Positions 35,865 to 46,193 are shown, numbered from the stretch's first letter. The stretch is DNA of 64,000 nucleotides from Globisporangium splendens (GCA_006386115.1 VFIW01000093.1:160342-224341); one strand, 5' to 3'. The notes: a model not told the origin generated them from the letters alone. Program-made: numbers and translations.

Positions 35865-36935
35865 TCACACGACGCCAATGCGATCGCTCCACACGTCCAC
35901 GACGATAGCTCCAAATGCCGCATCCCCATCGTTCCACACTGCAAACAGCAACGACAGCAGCACCAGCAGCAGGAGCACGACCACCGGCATCGCGAAGAGT
36001 TCGGCCACTCGGCGCTGACTGCTTTGGAGCTTCCCAAGTGGCAATGGCGACCACATTGGTGAAATGCCGTAGTACTGCTGAGGCACAAGCTGCACCGTCG
36101 GACTCTGCAGCTTGGGGACGTGGAATCCGCATGATGGTGCAGACGTCGTGATCGTCAATGGCAAAGGCTTTGGTTTGTGGACTGGACTGCGGAGTCGCTG
36201 AATGGCTGAAGCGACCTCAGACTCAGAGATTTTCCATGACGTCGGTGACGCCATGTGTGCGGTGATCGCATCAAAGCAAGCGTCGAAATGTCGGTCAGTT
36301 GACTTGTTTTCAAAGTAGTGGTCGGCTTGGATCACCTTGGCGAGCCATTGTCCTTCCTCGGTGGACACTTGACGCTTGCAGGTGGACGTCTGGTTCGCGA
36401 CCAGCGCGACGGTGAGAGATTCACTGTTGTTGTGGAAATTGGCGAGGTGATGGACCCATGTGGTGAGGATTTCCATGAAACTTGAGCGATTCGCTACGTC
36501 GAACACGAGAATCGCGCCGCGAGCGCCTCGGAAGTATGAGTTCGGCAAGGCTGTGGCTCCACTGCCCCACGCACCTTGACCAGCGGTATCCCAGAGGTGC
36601 ACCTTGAGAAGCTGCTCGTGGCTTCGAACGTGAGCCATCCGTTCCACGTAGTCTCCCGTGAGGCTCAAGATGGAAGCAGGAGGCACGGCGGCCGTCTGGC
36701 TCTTGCTGGTGGTGGCGAGTTGACGCACCAAGGTTGTCTTTCCGACACGACTCGAGCCCAGGACGATGACTAAAGTTCCATAATGAACACCGAGACAATC
36801 AAATTGATAAGGAACGTGCACACTGAGACCTCGAGAAGACGCACGACAAAACGCACCTTTATGGGCAGGACAGAGCTTCTTGGGGTTGGCCGGCATGATC
36901 GAGAAGATCGCGTTGTCCTGGACGTGGGCGACCAT
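35865..36935 (-). CDS. Diverged Rab-like small GTPase with C-terminal membrane anchor (327 aa, one intron)
   Basis: An 87 bp intron (36856-36770, gtgcg...tttag) separates exon 36935-36857 from 36769-35865. Removing it gives CPAHKVIVLGSSRVGKTTLVRQL, a normal Rab beta-1/P-loop (GSSRVGKT, about 31-38). The switch II motif WDTAGQ is at 86-91, followed by FRGARGAILVFDVANRSSF. The NKxD base-recognition motif reads NQTS (152-155), and the SAK motif is not clear. After about residue 200 comes a long Pro/Ser tail, then a hydrophobic segment (about 286-304, MPVVVLLLLVLLSLLFAVW) and a short end without prenylation cysteines. Rabs switch membrane traffic; here nucleotide specificity is doubtful and anchoring seems to be by a tail helix. 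The start is uncertain: Met codons also lie at 36896 and upstream. Confidence 0.78.
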   Translation of the reverse strand: MVAHVQDNAIFSIMPANPKKLCPAHKGAFCRASSRGLSVHVPYQFDCLGVHYGTLVIVLGSSRVGKTTLVRQLATTSKSQTAAVPPASILSLTGDYVERMAHVRSHEQLLKVHLWDTAGQGAWGSGATALPNSYFRGARGAILVFDVANRSSFMEILTTWVHHLANFHNNSESLTVALVANQTSTCKRQVSTEEGQWLAKVIQADHYFENKSTDRHFDACFDAITAHMASPTSWKISESEVASAIQRLRSPVHKPKPLPLTITTSAPSCGFHVPKLQSPTVQLVPQQYYGISPMWSPLPLGKLQSSQRRVAELFAMPVVVLLLLVLLSLLFAVWNDGDAAFGAIVVDVWSDRIGVV

Positions 36936-38417
36936 GTTTGAATGCCTCTCAGAGCCAAATCCTTGAGGACCGGAAGGTTGGAAGATCGAGGCGCACGTGA
37001 CCAGGACAGCGCAAGTTGGAAACTGATGGTCGTCACCATTCGCCACGTTCCTCGTCTTCGGGTCACCCAACAAGGCTTCATTTTTCGCAGGGAGGCAAGG
37101 AGGAGGCAGTCTGGGGGTTGCTGCGCGCGCCGTTCCTTCCTTGATGCGCGAGTTCTTCTTCTATTCTTCCGATTTGTTTCCCCCTGTTTTCACGATCGTT
37201 ACTCTGCGTTCGCCACCAATAGATGTAAAACCAGGATAGAGAGAAGTGTTGCACCCAGATGAAGGCCATTAGACCATCTCCAAAGATAGCAGAAGGAAAT
37301 GCAGAAAGAGTGGAAAGCCGCCATACATCGGACAAGATCTGGCAGAGAGCTGACTTGACGATCACGATCTGTTTCTCAATCAAGCGTCTATTTGTAGATA
37401 TGCGAGCGAAACGAACACATGAAAAGGTCTGGGCGCGTGCAGTACTTTGTGCACTTCTTTTCCATATAATAAAAGCATAAAGCCTCATCAACCACGTGTT
37501 TTATTGGGTGGAGGCGAGATTGCGTGCCACGTTCTGTTCCACGAAGCTCCATTGATGGCGAAAGTCCAAGAAACCCCACGAAAGAAATAAACAAAAACGA
37601 GCTGTTGCACATTTGTGAGCTTTTCAAAAGGCTCCGTAGAAAATGGGTTCACAACCAAACAATCTGCTCGAGTGGACGTATTTTAGACCAATGAAAGCCA
37701 CAGGATCTTTGATTTTTGCCAAATTGATTCAGCGAGAACCACATCAGCTGGTACTGTAAGTAGAAAGTACACGCACCCATGTTGAAGCGCAATGGCTCAC
37801 GTGACCACCAAGTGCTTTGGTATGTGTCCTACACACGATCGACTATATCTTTAGCTGCGATGGCAGACACTCCCGGTTTAACAGCAAACTCGATGAGGAA
37901 GGCGGAGAGAAAGTTGCCCTGCGCAAGGGTTGTTTTTCAGCAAAACGGTCTCGGAGCTTCTTGTTGTTCTTGCATTAGGCTTGAGCTTTTTTCACTCTGC
38001 CGTCATGCGATGCTTCGCTTCCGCTACTAGAGAGAATGCGAGTGAGGGCGTCGTTGCGTACCTTCTGGGGGAAGACAGGACCACACCCAACAATCGCTCA
38101 TGCGAAGCGCAGGTTTTCGGGTTCAATGTGCACGATTTCCTCGGGATGTGCAACTAGAAAATCGAAAAGTAGCGCGCTCTGACGCAAGGTGTGGTGAGGG
38201 ACTACACGAAGTTGACCTCGCACCCAAACCCAGGCGGTGCTTGCAGCAAAAAGAGCACGCTTTCGTGGACAACAGTGGGACAGAAGAATTGGCGGCATTT
38301 TTTTCTCCCTTTCTCAAGCCGATTGCTTGCCTAGATACAACACTTTCACTAGCAATCTGCTATCTTTACGAGACTGACAAAGGTCTCTTTCTCCCTCTTT
38401 CCATACTTATGCCCATC
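36936..38417. other. Intergenic, no supported gene
   Basis: Holds the promoter of the Rab-like gene and the 3' flank of the glutamine synthetase gene. Small frames on both strands lack recognisable features. Confidence 0.55.
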
Positions 38418-39755
38418 TCAGTATCGATTCATGAGCGCTTGGACCATTTCCTCTCGTGACATGTCGCCATAGTGCTCGTTCTCGGCTGCTCGCAGTCGAC
38501 GCAGCAGCGAAGAGTACGATTTAGAAAGCACGTGCTCCCAGAACCCAGGAGCACGCACCTGGAACGCGTCGATAGCTTCACGCAACGACTGCGGGAGCAG
38601 CGCTGGTCGCTCTGCCTCCGACAGCGTCGCTGGATTCTGTGCGATGGGCTCTGGGAGCACACATTTGTCCTTCATCCCCCGCATGCCCGCGGCCAGCAGC
38701 GCACCGACTGCAACGTACGGGTTCGCGGTCGCGTCCGTGGCTTTGATCTCGAAATGATCAGCATGCGCAAAGTCGCACTTTCCATCATCATCCACACCCC
38801 CAATCACTCGGATCGCGGCTTCGCGATTCTCAAAGCCGTAGCACGCGTACGCTCCCGCCCAGCAGGACGGCCGAAGCCGCTCGTACGAGTTGTTGGATGG
38901 CGCCAGCAGCATCATCATCCCAGGCAATTCCTCGAGCACGCCCGCGACAAACGCGCGCGCATCCTCAGACCGCGTCTGGAACACATTCTTGCCGTCACCC
39001 TGGATTTCCTGGAGACCAAGATGGATATGTGCACCGGATCCGGCCTCATGAGCTCGCAATTTCGGCACAAACGTCGCGTGGAGACCGTGTTTGGCTGCGA
39101 TACCGCGCACCGTTTGTCGCGCGAGCACCAGCTGGTCCACGGCGTCGACGAGGCTCAGCTCTTTGCTCTTGACATCGTGGGGCTCGTAGCCGATGCTGAT
39201 CTCGAACTGGCCGCTCGCAGACTCCGGATGGTACTGGAGCACGTTGATGCCCAGGTCCTTCTGGAGACACATGACGATCTCCTGGAGCACGAGCCACGAT
39301 GCGCCGCCTTGCAGCGCCTTCACTTCGCAATACAGTGTCTGGTCAACAGGTACTTTGGCACCATCTTCGCTCTTGAGCAGCTGGAACTCGAGTTCAAAGC
39401 CGACGGTGGCGCGCATATGGAACTGCGTGCGCAATTGCAGCTCTTGTTGCCGAACGAAGGAGCGCGGACACGAGTCCCAGGCTTTCCCATGCTTTTTCAT
39501 ATCGCCAAAGCACGCGACAGCGCCTGGAAGCCACGCTGAGATGTCGTACGTTAACGGGGAACTTGGATTGTCGGGAGCCATGACGACATCGCCCACGGGC
39601 GAGTCCATCGCAGCGTCGTACATGGACGGCATGCTCTGCACGGCGTTCGTCAGGTGCACGCCGCGGAATTGCGGCCGCGCAAAGCGCGCCATTGGCACGA
39701 CGCGGCACCGCGTGAGGTTCGAGTTGTCCGCCCACAGCATCGCAGCATGTTCCAT
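38418..39755 (-). CDS. GSI-like glutamine synthetase family protein (445 aa)
   Basis: The glutamate-ammonia ligase fold has all main motifs: GFELEF (119-124, metal-binding Glu), SGQFEIS (181-187), the GSGAHIHL loop (239-246), NSYERLRPSCWAG (289-301) and FEIKATDATANPYVAVGALLAAG (335-357). The N-terminal beta-grasp part is present (LTRCRVVPMARF). Family enzymes join an amine or ammonia to the gamma-carboxyl of glutamate using ATP. The eukaryotic GSI-like branch (FluG C-terminus, nodulin/lengsin type, gamma-glutamylpolyamine synthetases) is closer than the short GSII enzyme, so the amine substrate is uncertain. Length is normal for the family, there is no intron, and the start is an ATG. No catalytic residue appears lost. 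Confidence 0.9.
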   Translation of the reverse strand: MEHAAMLWADNSNLTRCRVVPMARFARPQFRGVHLTNAVQSMPSMYDAAMDSPVGDVVMAPDNPSSPLTYDISAWLPGAVACFGDMKKHGKAWDSCPRSFVRQQELQLRTQFHMRATVGFELEFQLLKSEDGAKVPVDQTLYCEVKALQGGASWLVLQEIVMCLQKDLGINVLQYHPESASGQFEISIGYEPHDVKSKELSLVDAVDQLVLARQTVRGIAAKHGLHATFVPKLRAHEAGSGAHIHLGLQEIQGDGKNVFQTRSEDARAFVAGVLEELPGMMMLLAPSNNSYERLRPSCWAGAYACYGFENREAAIRVIGGVDDDGKCDFAHADHFEIKATDATANPYVAVGALLAAGMRGMKDKCVLPEPIAQNPATLSEAERPALLPQSLREAIDAFQVRAPGFWEHVLSKSYSSLLRRLRAAENEHYGDMSREEMVQALMNRY

Positions 39756-40256
39756 CTTGAGTCTTCTTTGTCAGTTGGATCTTGTCGAGAAGCGGGCGAA
39801 TTGACGAGTGAAGTCTGAAGCCAATGCTGTTGAGACAGGAAAAACTGCGAAAAGATCTTTGGATGCCTTTCCTGTTGCGTGATGTGGGAAAATCCTGTGG
39901 CTCTTGCGAATAGGACAGGACCATAGAGATCTTTTCCCACATCATATTTCACAGTGGGTTGCGGTGGGTGCCGTGTGGTGGGTGTCGTGTGGCGGATGTG
40001 GAAAGCCTAAACTGAGCTGACGACAGTCCCACATGTTGTGGCCATATTGAAGCAAGGTACTGGACAACGACGCAACACATCTAAAGAGCTCCAAAATCCA
40101 CCATTGCATCACTGTCAACTGACGCCAATTGCGATGGCTTTTAACTTTGTCAGCATTATAGAGACATGGGAATCCAATTCGTTCAAAGCAAGCTATTACT
40201 CAAGAATACGAATACATACACACAGCACCTCTCTTTCCTTCCGAGATCATGATTGC
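39756..40256. other. Spacer between two minus-strand genes
   Basis: Upstream of the glutamine synthetase gene. It contains an inverted repeat, GATGTGGGAAAA at 39881-39892 against TTTTCCCACATC at 39932-39943. Confidence 0.6.
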
Positions 40257-41870
40257 TCACTCGCGCATGGAGCCCCTGAGGATCTCGAGCGTGCTTTTCG
40301 CGTACCCAAGCAGATCTGGATTCGCCACCATCAAGCGCGCAAACACATCGTACGTGATGGTGTCGCAACTACTCTCCACGCTATCCGTGCTGCTTGCGGC
40401 GCGCACTTCCTCCATGAACGTGTCGATGCTCCGCTCGGCACGCACGCCGTAGAACACCTGGTTGAAGCGCAGCATGGCCTCGAGCTCGCTCGCGTCGATC
40501 ACGCCATTGTTGTCGGTGTCGTACAGGCGGAACGCGAACTGCATGAGCTCGTCGGTGCTGCTGCTGTTCGCGCTGAGTGCGCGCAACGCCATACAGAGCT
40601 CCCGGAAGTCGATCTGGCCGTTGCCGTCGGTGTCCACGAGTTCAAACAGCCGCGCGAGCAGCATGTGGTCGTCGTTCGGGAACAACTGGTGCATCTCGTC
40701 GAGCGAGATCTGGCCGTCCTGGTTCAGGTCGTGCTTGACAAAGTACTTGACGAGCTTGTCGATGTCGCCGCCGCGCAGGTCGGTGAGCCGCATGACCTCA
40801 CCGACGTCCGTCACCGTCAGCACGTGCTCGTGTGCGTACTTGCCGACTTGGAGCAGCAGCGCGACGTCCTCGAACGCGTGGTTCGTGCACTCGACGCCCA
40901 ACGCCTTCGCCATCACCTGGCGCACATTCTCGGCGTACAGCGCAGGGCTCGCGACTTCCTCTGGACTCGGCGTGTACACGGGCAAAACCTGCACTTCCAT
41001 GCGGTTGTACACCTGGCAGAGCATGCGCAGCAGCAAGTACGCACCCGAAACGCCGGGCGTCCAGCTCACGTCAAAGTGCTGGAACGGGTACTTGATGATC
41101 ACGGGCTGGCACGGCGCACCAGAGGTGAACGAACCGACCTTGAACTTGGTCAGGTAGTCCTGGTTGGACGTCGTGCCCTCGGGGAAGATAAGCAGCGGCG
41201 GGAACTCGGGCGCCGCGATGTGGTCGGCGATCTCCTGGAGCGCGTGCTTGCGGCCCTCAGACGTCGTGCGGTCGATGAGGATCGGCTGCGTCGACTGCAC
41301 GGCCTTGCCGACGAGCGGGATCTCGGCGACCTCGGCCTTCATCGCGATGCTCGGCGTGAGGTAGTACAACAAAAACAGTCCGTCCACGAACGAGATGTGG
41401 TTGCTGATCACGATGCGCGGCAGGCCGTGCTTGCGATCGAATCCGCGCGGCGTCTGGATCGAGATCCAGTAGTATCCCACCACAAACAGCGCGGCGCGGA
41501 TCAGGTACGGCACGGGGGCTGCGAGCCACCGTCGCCACGCGGGGAGCACGTTCTTGCGGCCCGTGCGCGCGTCGAAGCGCTCGAAGCCGAGCATCGCGAC
41601 GTTGCTCACGAGCACCAGCACCAGCACGATCACAATCAGCAGCAGAATGCGCAGCAGCGGCACACCCAACAGACACAACACCACGATCTTGCACTTTTCG
41701 TACGCATCGATCGGCGACTCGTACCGGAACGGATTGCGCCGCAATGAGCTGCTGCTGGAGGTGGTCGCCACCTTCATCGTCGTGGCGGTGGTGGTAGCGT
41801 AGGACGCGGACGCAGTGGACGTGAGCGGCGTGCGGACGCTCAGCGCTTGGACTGCCGCGGAGGTGTTCAT
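40257..41870 (-). CDS. Lysophospholipid acyltransferase with EF-hands, LPCAT-like (537 aa)
   Basis: A Ser/Thr-rich N-terminus is followed by a hydrophobic segment at about 60-92 and a second at about 120-140. The acyltransferase motifs are NHISFVDG (HX4D, His158-Asp163), PLVGKAVQ, and FPEGTTSN (229-236). The C-terminal half has three canonical EF-hand loops: DLNQDGQISLDE (381-392), DTDGNGQIDFRE (413-424) and DTDNNGVIDASE (451-462). This is the layout of LPCAT1/2-type enzymes, which move an acyl chain from acyl-CoA onto lysophospholipids at the ER or lipid droplets, with possible Ca2+ control. The first in-frame ATG is at 41870 in a good context; the frame stays open upstream but has no earlier ATG. 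No intron is seen. Confidence 0.93.
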   Translation of the reverse strand: MNTSAAVQALSVRTPLTSTASASYATTTATTMKVATTSSSSSLRRNPFRYESPIDAYEKCKIVVLCLLGVPLLRILLLIVIVLVLVLVSNVAMLGFERFDARTGRKNVLPAWRRWLAAPVPYLIRAALFVVGYYWISIQTPRGFDRKHGLPRIVISNHISFVDGLFLLYYLTPSIAMKAEVAEIPLVGKAVQSTQPILIDRTTSEGRKHALQEIADHIAAPEFPPLLIFPEGTTSNQDYLTKFKVGSFTSGAPCQPVIIKYPFQHFDVSWTPGVSGAYLLLRMLCQVYNRMEVQVLPVYTPSPEEVASPALYAENVRQVMAKALGVECTNHAFEDVALLLQVGKYAHEHVLTVTDVGEVMRLTDLRGGDIDKLVKYFVKHDLNQDGQISLDEMHQLFPNDDHMLLARLFELVDTDGNGQIDFRELCMALRALSANSSSTDELMQFAFRLYDTDNNGVIDASELEAMLRFNQVFYGVRAERSIDTFMEEVRAASSTDSVESSCDTITYDVFARLMVANPDLLGYAKSTLEILRGSMRE

Positions 41871-42319
41871 TGGTGGCGCTTTGGAGCCGCCCTCTTGTCC
41901 GTCACGCGGCACGTTGGCTATTAATAGGAGGAGGCTGTTCTTGGATGTGCCCTCCCCCAAGCCATGTTGCAGGGGAAAAAATCAGGTCGATGATAAGACA
42001 CTCTTTAAGTATGGTGTGCCCTTCCTATTTCAACTGCAAGCAAAAAAGATCAGCAAATTATTCGATCGATAGAGGAAAACAGCTCTTTGCTGATGGCTAT
42101 TTGTTGTATCAGAGGCAATCGACCTAAATGGCTTCAGTTTCGTCCCGCATAACCGATACTCTACCGGTATACTTCTACAACAGTGAACATGTCTACTTAG
42201 GAAGTTACTAGTTAGTTGACACTAAATTTGTTGGTGCTGGCTGTCGTTTTCTTCCCATCTGATTCCACGAGCACACACTCCATTTGCTGAAGCTGGCTGC
42301 ACGTGCTCTCTCTGTAGAC
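41871..42319. other. Divergent promoter region (LPCAT-like / Kazal)
   Basis: 449 bp between two divergent genes. No perfect Inr; a weak CCATTTGCTG-like element lies at 42280-42289 before the Kazal gene. Confidence 0.55.
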
Positions 42320-42880
42320 ATGGGCAGCACCGCCATGATGCTCGCGCTGATCTGCTGCTTATCGACCTCCGTCCTCGCGCTTCGTGACGCTCAGGACAGT
42401 CCCCAGAACGTCCATCCATCCACCCAACACAGCCGAACGCTGGTCAGCGACGCCACCATCTCTGTCAGCGTCCAAATCACCACGGACCAAGAACAAAAAC
42501 AACAAGACGCCGCAGCAACAAGCGGTAGCGCGTGTACGATTCAGGACTGCAAGCTCACGCATGACGATGTGAACGTCTGCGGCTCGGACGGCAAGACGTA
42601 CCTGAACGAGTGCCTCTTCCGGAACGCGCAGTGCCGCAGCAACGGGGCGCTCACAAAGAACACCAACTGGAACGGCTACCGTTGTCCGCACACGTGCGAC
42701 CACGCGATCACGTGCAAGGAGATCGGCAAATACCTCTGCGGCTCGGACGGGAACGTGTACTTTGGGTACTGCAACCTGTACGTGGCGCAGTGCGTCGACC
42801 CCACGGTCCAGGAGATCGAGTGTCCCAAGGACATGTTTAAGAACTTGTTCCCGCAGTCCTCACGACGCATTCACCAGTAA
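42320..42880 (+). CDS. Secreted two-domain Kazal-type serine protease inhibitor (186 aa)
   Basis: A signal peptide covers about residues 1-20 (MGSTAMMLALICCLSTSVLA). A Gln/Thr-rich spacer follows, then Kazal domain 1 (Cys 72, 77, 87, 98, 105, 122, with CGSDGKTYLNEC) and domain 2 (Cys 126, 132, 140, 151, 158, 168, with CGSDGNVYFGYC). All twelve cysteines are present. Kazal domains insert a loop into subtilisin- or trypsin-like proteases. Oomycetes secrete such proteins (the EPI family) against host proteases, and others act on their own proteases. The C-terminus is basic. The start is the ATG at 42320, which places the signal peptide at the N-terminus. Domain 1 has nine residues between Cys 2 and 3 instead of the common seven, so its target may differ. 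Confidence 0.93.
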   Translation: MGSTAMMLALICCLSTSVLALRDAQDSPQNVHPSTQHSRTLVSDATISVSVQITTDQEQKQQDAAATSGSACTIQDCKLTHDDVNVCGSDGKTYLNECLFRNAQCRSNGALTKNTNWNGYRCPHTCDHAITCKEIGKYLCGSDGNVYFGYCNLYVAQCVDPTVQEIECPKDMFKNLFPQSSRRIHQ

Positions 42881-43065
42881 TGAACATTGTGCTAATCTTT
42901 GTTTTTGTTTTTCGTATATTATATATTTGCTGCTTTATGGGCACAATTAATCTTTTCTCTTGTCTTTCGTTTTTGGTGTGTGTGTAGAGGACTTTGAATA
43001 CAAAGGAAGGCAGTAGCAGAATTTCTCCATATCGCCAATAGCAGCTACTCCATATCGAAATTCGC

Positions 43066-44616
43066 TCACTCGTCTTGCTTCACGGCTGGTGGTGGTTTTG
43101 TGGTGGCCCCATCTGCTTCGTCAGTTTCTTCTGGAGTCGCAGCTTCATTCTCGCCAGCTGCCTCGGTGTTCTCTGGAGCTGGAACGGTGGCTTCGCTCTC
43201 ACCAACTGCGACTTCAGCTTCTTCTGTCGTTAGTGCTGGTGGCTTCTCCTCCTTCTCCTCAGCCGCAGCGGCATCCCCATTGCCAGCACCACTGGCATTG
43301 GTCTCCACAGCCACCGAAGTACCAACCTGCTGCTCTAACAGCTTTTGGATCTCGTGTTCGAACGAAAACGGCAGATCTTTGGGGGCAAACCGCTTGTACG
43401 GTTGCCCATTGCGGTCCACGAGGAACTTGGTGAAGTTCCACTTCACGAAGTTGCCGAACGAACCGGGCAATTTCGCCTTCAGGTACGTGAACACGGGACG
43501 CGCATCGGCACCGTTGACGTCGTGTTTCTCGAAAAACGGGAACTCGCAGTTGTACTTCTTGACGAACTCCATGATCTCCTCGTGGGTGCCAGGCTCCTGG
43601 CTCGCAAACTGGTTGCACGGGAACGCCAAGATCTCGAGACCCTGATCGCGGTACTTCTTGTCCAATTCGGCCAACTGCGGGTAGTTCGTCGGCGTCAAAC
43701 CACACAAACTCGAGACGTTGACGACCAGCAGCACCTTTCCCTTGTACTTCTCCATGGACACCTCGTTGCCCTGCATGTCGTAGTCCTTGAGCTCGTAGAT
43801 CGACTTGACGGCTTCCGTGTCCACGTTGAACGCCTCGCGGTACGTGGCACCAGCGTTGATGATCGAATTGAGCCAGGCTTCGGCCGCGTCCTTGCTCTCG
43901 GCGCTAAAGATCTCGCTTGTCTTGCCAGTCGTGATCTTGACGCCGTGCTCCACAGTCGCAGTGAACTCGACCGTCGCGCCACTCGACAGATCCAAAGTCA
44001 ACACCGGTGGCGTGCGCGCCAAATCCGACTCAAACACGAACAGCGACTTCGTAGCTTCGTTCACGACCACGTAGCAGCTCTGAGACTTGCCCGTGAATCG
44101 CACAAAGATCCCCGCGCGCTTGCGCTTCAAGTTCCCAGACTGGATAGCGCCGTCTCGGGTCGTAAACACGTTTTTCACATCATTCGCGATCTCGGTTCCG
44201 ACAGCCACATACACGTCCGCATCCGAAAACGCAAAGCTCTCATTCCCAGTAGAGGCTCCAGCAGCAGCCTGCTTACTGGGTGTGATGAAGCCACAGAGCA
44301 CGAGCGCCTCAGCGATCTGCTGGGCATACTCAGGCGCTACATTCTCCTGAGAATCGCTGGAATCGGTCGACGCCTGGCGGAGCTCTTCGAGTTTGGTCTG
44401 AATGGCGGTGAGTAGCACTTTGCCAGACGCCGAGTACGAGGTTGGGGTGTTTGTAGCTGGAGTCTTCTGCTTGGTGCTTGTGACCTTGAAGATCTCGGTT
44501 TTGGCCGAGTCCGTGGACAATTGGGGACGCAGCAGCACGACGTCGCGACGCAGAGGCTCTGCGAGCGCCTCGAAGCGGCGAAAGCGGTCAAACACGCGGC
44601 CCTGGAGCGCACTCAT
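43066..44616 (-). CDS. GPX-A: DEP-PH-glutathione peroxidase fusion (516 aa)
   Basis: A DEP-like module (about 60-150: GKVLLTAIQTKLEE, then YAQQIAEALVLCGF) is followed by a PH-like domain (about 153-262: RDGAIQSGNLKRKRAGIF, VVVNEATKSLFVFESDLA, AAEAWLNSI) and a GPX domain (about 270-428). The peroxidatic Cys305 is in NVSSLCGLT (codon 43702-43704). The other tetrad residues are Gln336 (FPCNQF) and Trp393-Asn394 (VKWNFTKF). The tail (430-516) is Glu/Ala/Pro-rich. The helix that carries the thioredoxin-resolving Cys in plant GPX reads EFVKKYNCEFPFF, as in 1-Cys GPX4-type enzymes. The chain probably starts at ATG 44616 (MSALQGRVF, shared with paralogues); an Inr-like CTCATT at 44671-44676 lies just upstream. 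Expected to reduce lipid hydroperoxides, with the PH/DEP head giving membrane or protein contact (inference). Confidence 0.9.
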   Translation of the reverse strand: MSALQGRVFDRFRRFEALAEPLRRDVVLLRPQLSTDSAKTEIFKVTSTKQKTPATNTPTSYSASGKVLLTAIQTKLEELRQASTDSSDSQENVAPEYAQQIAEALVLCGFITPSKQAAAGASTGNESFAFSDADVYVAVGTEIANDVKNVFTTRDGAIQSGNLKRKRAGIFVRFTGKSQSCYVVVNEATKSLFVFESDLARTPPVLTLDLSSGATVEFTATVEHGVKITTGKTSEIFSAESKDAAEAWLNSIINAGATYREAFNVDTEAVKSIYELKDYDMQGNEVSMEKYKGKVLLVVNVSSLCGLTPTNYPQLAELDKKYRDQGLEILAFPCNQFASQEPGTHEEIMEFVKKYNCEFPFFEKHDVNGADARPVFTYLKAKLPGSFGNFVKWNFTKFLVDRNGQPYKRFAPKDLPFSFEHEIQKLLEQQVGTSVAVETNASGAGNGDAAAAEEKEEKPPALTTEEAEVAVGESEATVPAPENTEAAGENEAATPEETDEADGATTKPPPAVKQDE

Positions 44617-44944
44617 GCTTATAGAATGCGAGTATGTGTGCACACTCGTAGAACTTCTTGCTTGAGAGAAAATGAGAATATGGGGTCTAACGTGTGGTGG
44701 AGGAAAAATAGAAAGAACGCTGAGGAAACGGTTGGTGCGCATCCAAAATGGCATATTCCCACAGACTCGTCACCATGTTCTTTCAAACAGAAGAAAAAAA
44801 AAGTATCTTTTCTCATTTATATATAGAAAAAGCACACACAAAATTCCAACACGACCACGACCCTTTCTATCCATGAGCTTTTAATCTTGAAGCAACTCTT
44901 GGTCTTTTAATCTTGAAGCAAACTCTCTCTCTTTTTATATTTAT
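44617..44944. other. Upstream of GPX-A and 3' end of the Fn3-TM-FYVE-like gene
   Basis: 328 bp between two minus-strand genes, with an Inr-like stretch at 44665-44680 and A/T runs. Confidence 0.6.
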
Positions 44945-46193
44945 CTAATGCTGCAGTGGACGAGCCGACGGCAATTGCGACGGCCAACCCGCAGCCATCG
45001 AGTAGCGGTACACTTCCTCGCAGCAGCCGCGGCAGATCGTCTTGATCTTGACCTTGTGCAGGCTCTTGTCCAAGATGCTCTCGCGGATCCCTGCGTCGGC
45101 GCCGACCGAAAGCCCCGAGAGGCTCAAGCGACGCACGCCGCTCTGCTCGTACTCCTCGGCCGCGAGCAGCGACGCGCGCGTCAGCTGGCCCACGAGGCCG
45201 TCGGCGGGAGCCTGGTAGCCGCACTTGCGGCAGAGCGTGACTGCTTGGCAGATATCGCAAAGGTGTCGTCTTCGGAAGATACCAAAGCGCTTCTGGCAGT
45301 TCTGGCAGCAACTCGCCTTCTTGTGCGTGCTGACGGCAGTGGCGATGGCTAGCGAATCACGCTGAAAGTCCACGGATGACGGGCTCATGCTGTCGCGCGT
45401 GGCGAAGGACAAGTCCGTCGTCATGCTGCGCCGAGATGATTGGTCCAGCGCCTCAGACGGCGGCGCCGACGTCGACGATTCCGACGACGAGCGGGAGCCT
45501 AGAGCAGGAGCCACTGCCGGCATAGCCTTCGTGGCTTTCGACAGAGTCTTCACCTTGGATCCTCTGGACGAAGACGAAGCGCCCTCGGTGGCCGCGGACT
45601 TGTGTATCCGCTTGAGGCGGTAGCTGCGCGAGCGCGTGCCCTGCATTCGCTTGACGCTCGCGCGCATGAGTGCGTATACCGAGAGGAAGCAGATCACGAT
45701 GAGCCAAAGCGTGCGCACGGCCTCGCAGCTCCAGTTCGTCGTGAAGACGTCGCTCCAGGACGTCGGCAGCGGCTCCAATAGTCCGAAAAAGAGTCCCGAG
45801 CCGCAGGAAGTGACGCTGGAAGAGCTCACGAACACCTGGTGCATGCCGTAGGCGCTCGACACGTTCTTGCTGATCGCCTGCACGCGGTACGTGTACTGCA
45901 CGTTGGGTCGCACGTTCGCGTCCGAGAGCGACGAGAGCGAGTCGTTGGCTTCCAGCAGCGTCGCCCACGCCTTGCGGTGCTTGAGGTCAGGGAAGCGCTG
46001 CACCACGTACGCGTCCACGGGCCACGCGCTGCCGGCCGACGCGTCAAAGCTCTTCCATTTCAGCACGACGTTCTGGCACGAGGCCACGCCAACGACCACG
46101 GGCGCATGAGGATACGCCGGGTCTATTTTACAATATAAACGACGAAATGTCCGTTAGTGTCGCCGATAAACACACACACATAAACACAGGGAA

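Noticed and set aside
40038..41747. Plus-strand open frame of 569 codons
   Set aside because: Antisense to the LPCAT-like gene with a biased His/Arg/Glu composition and no domain.
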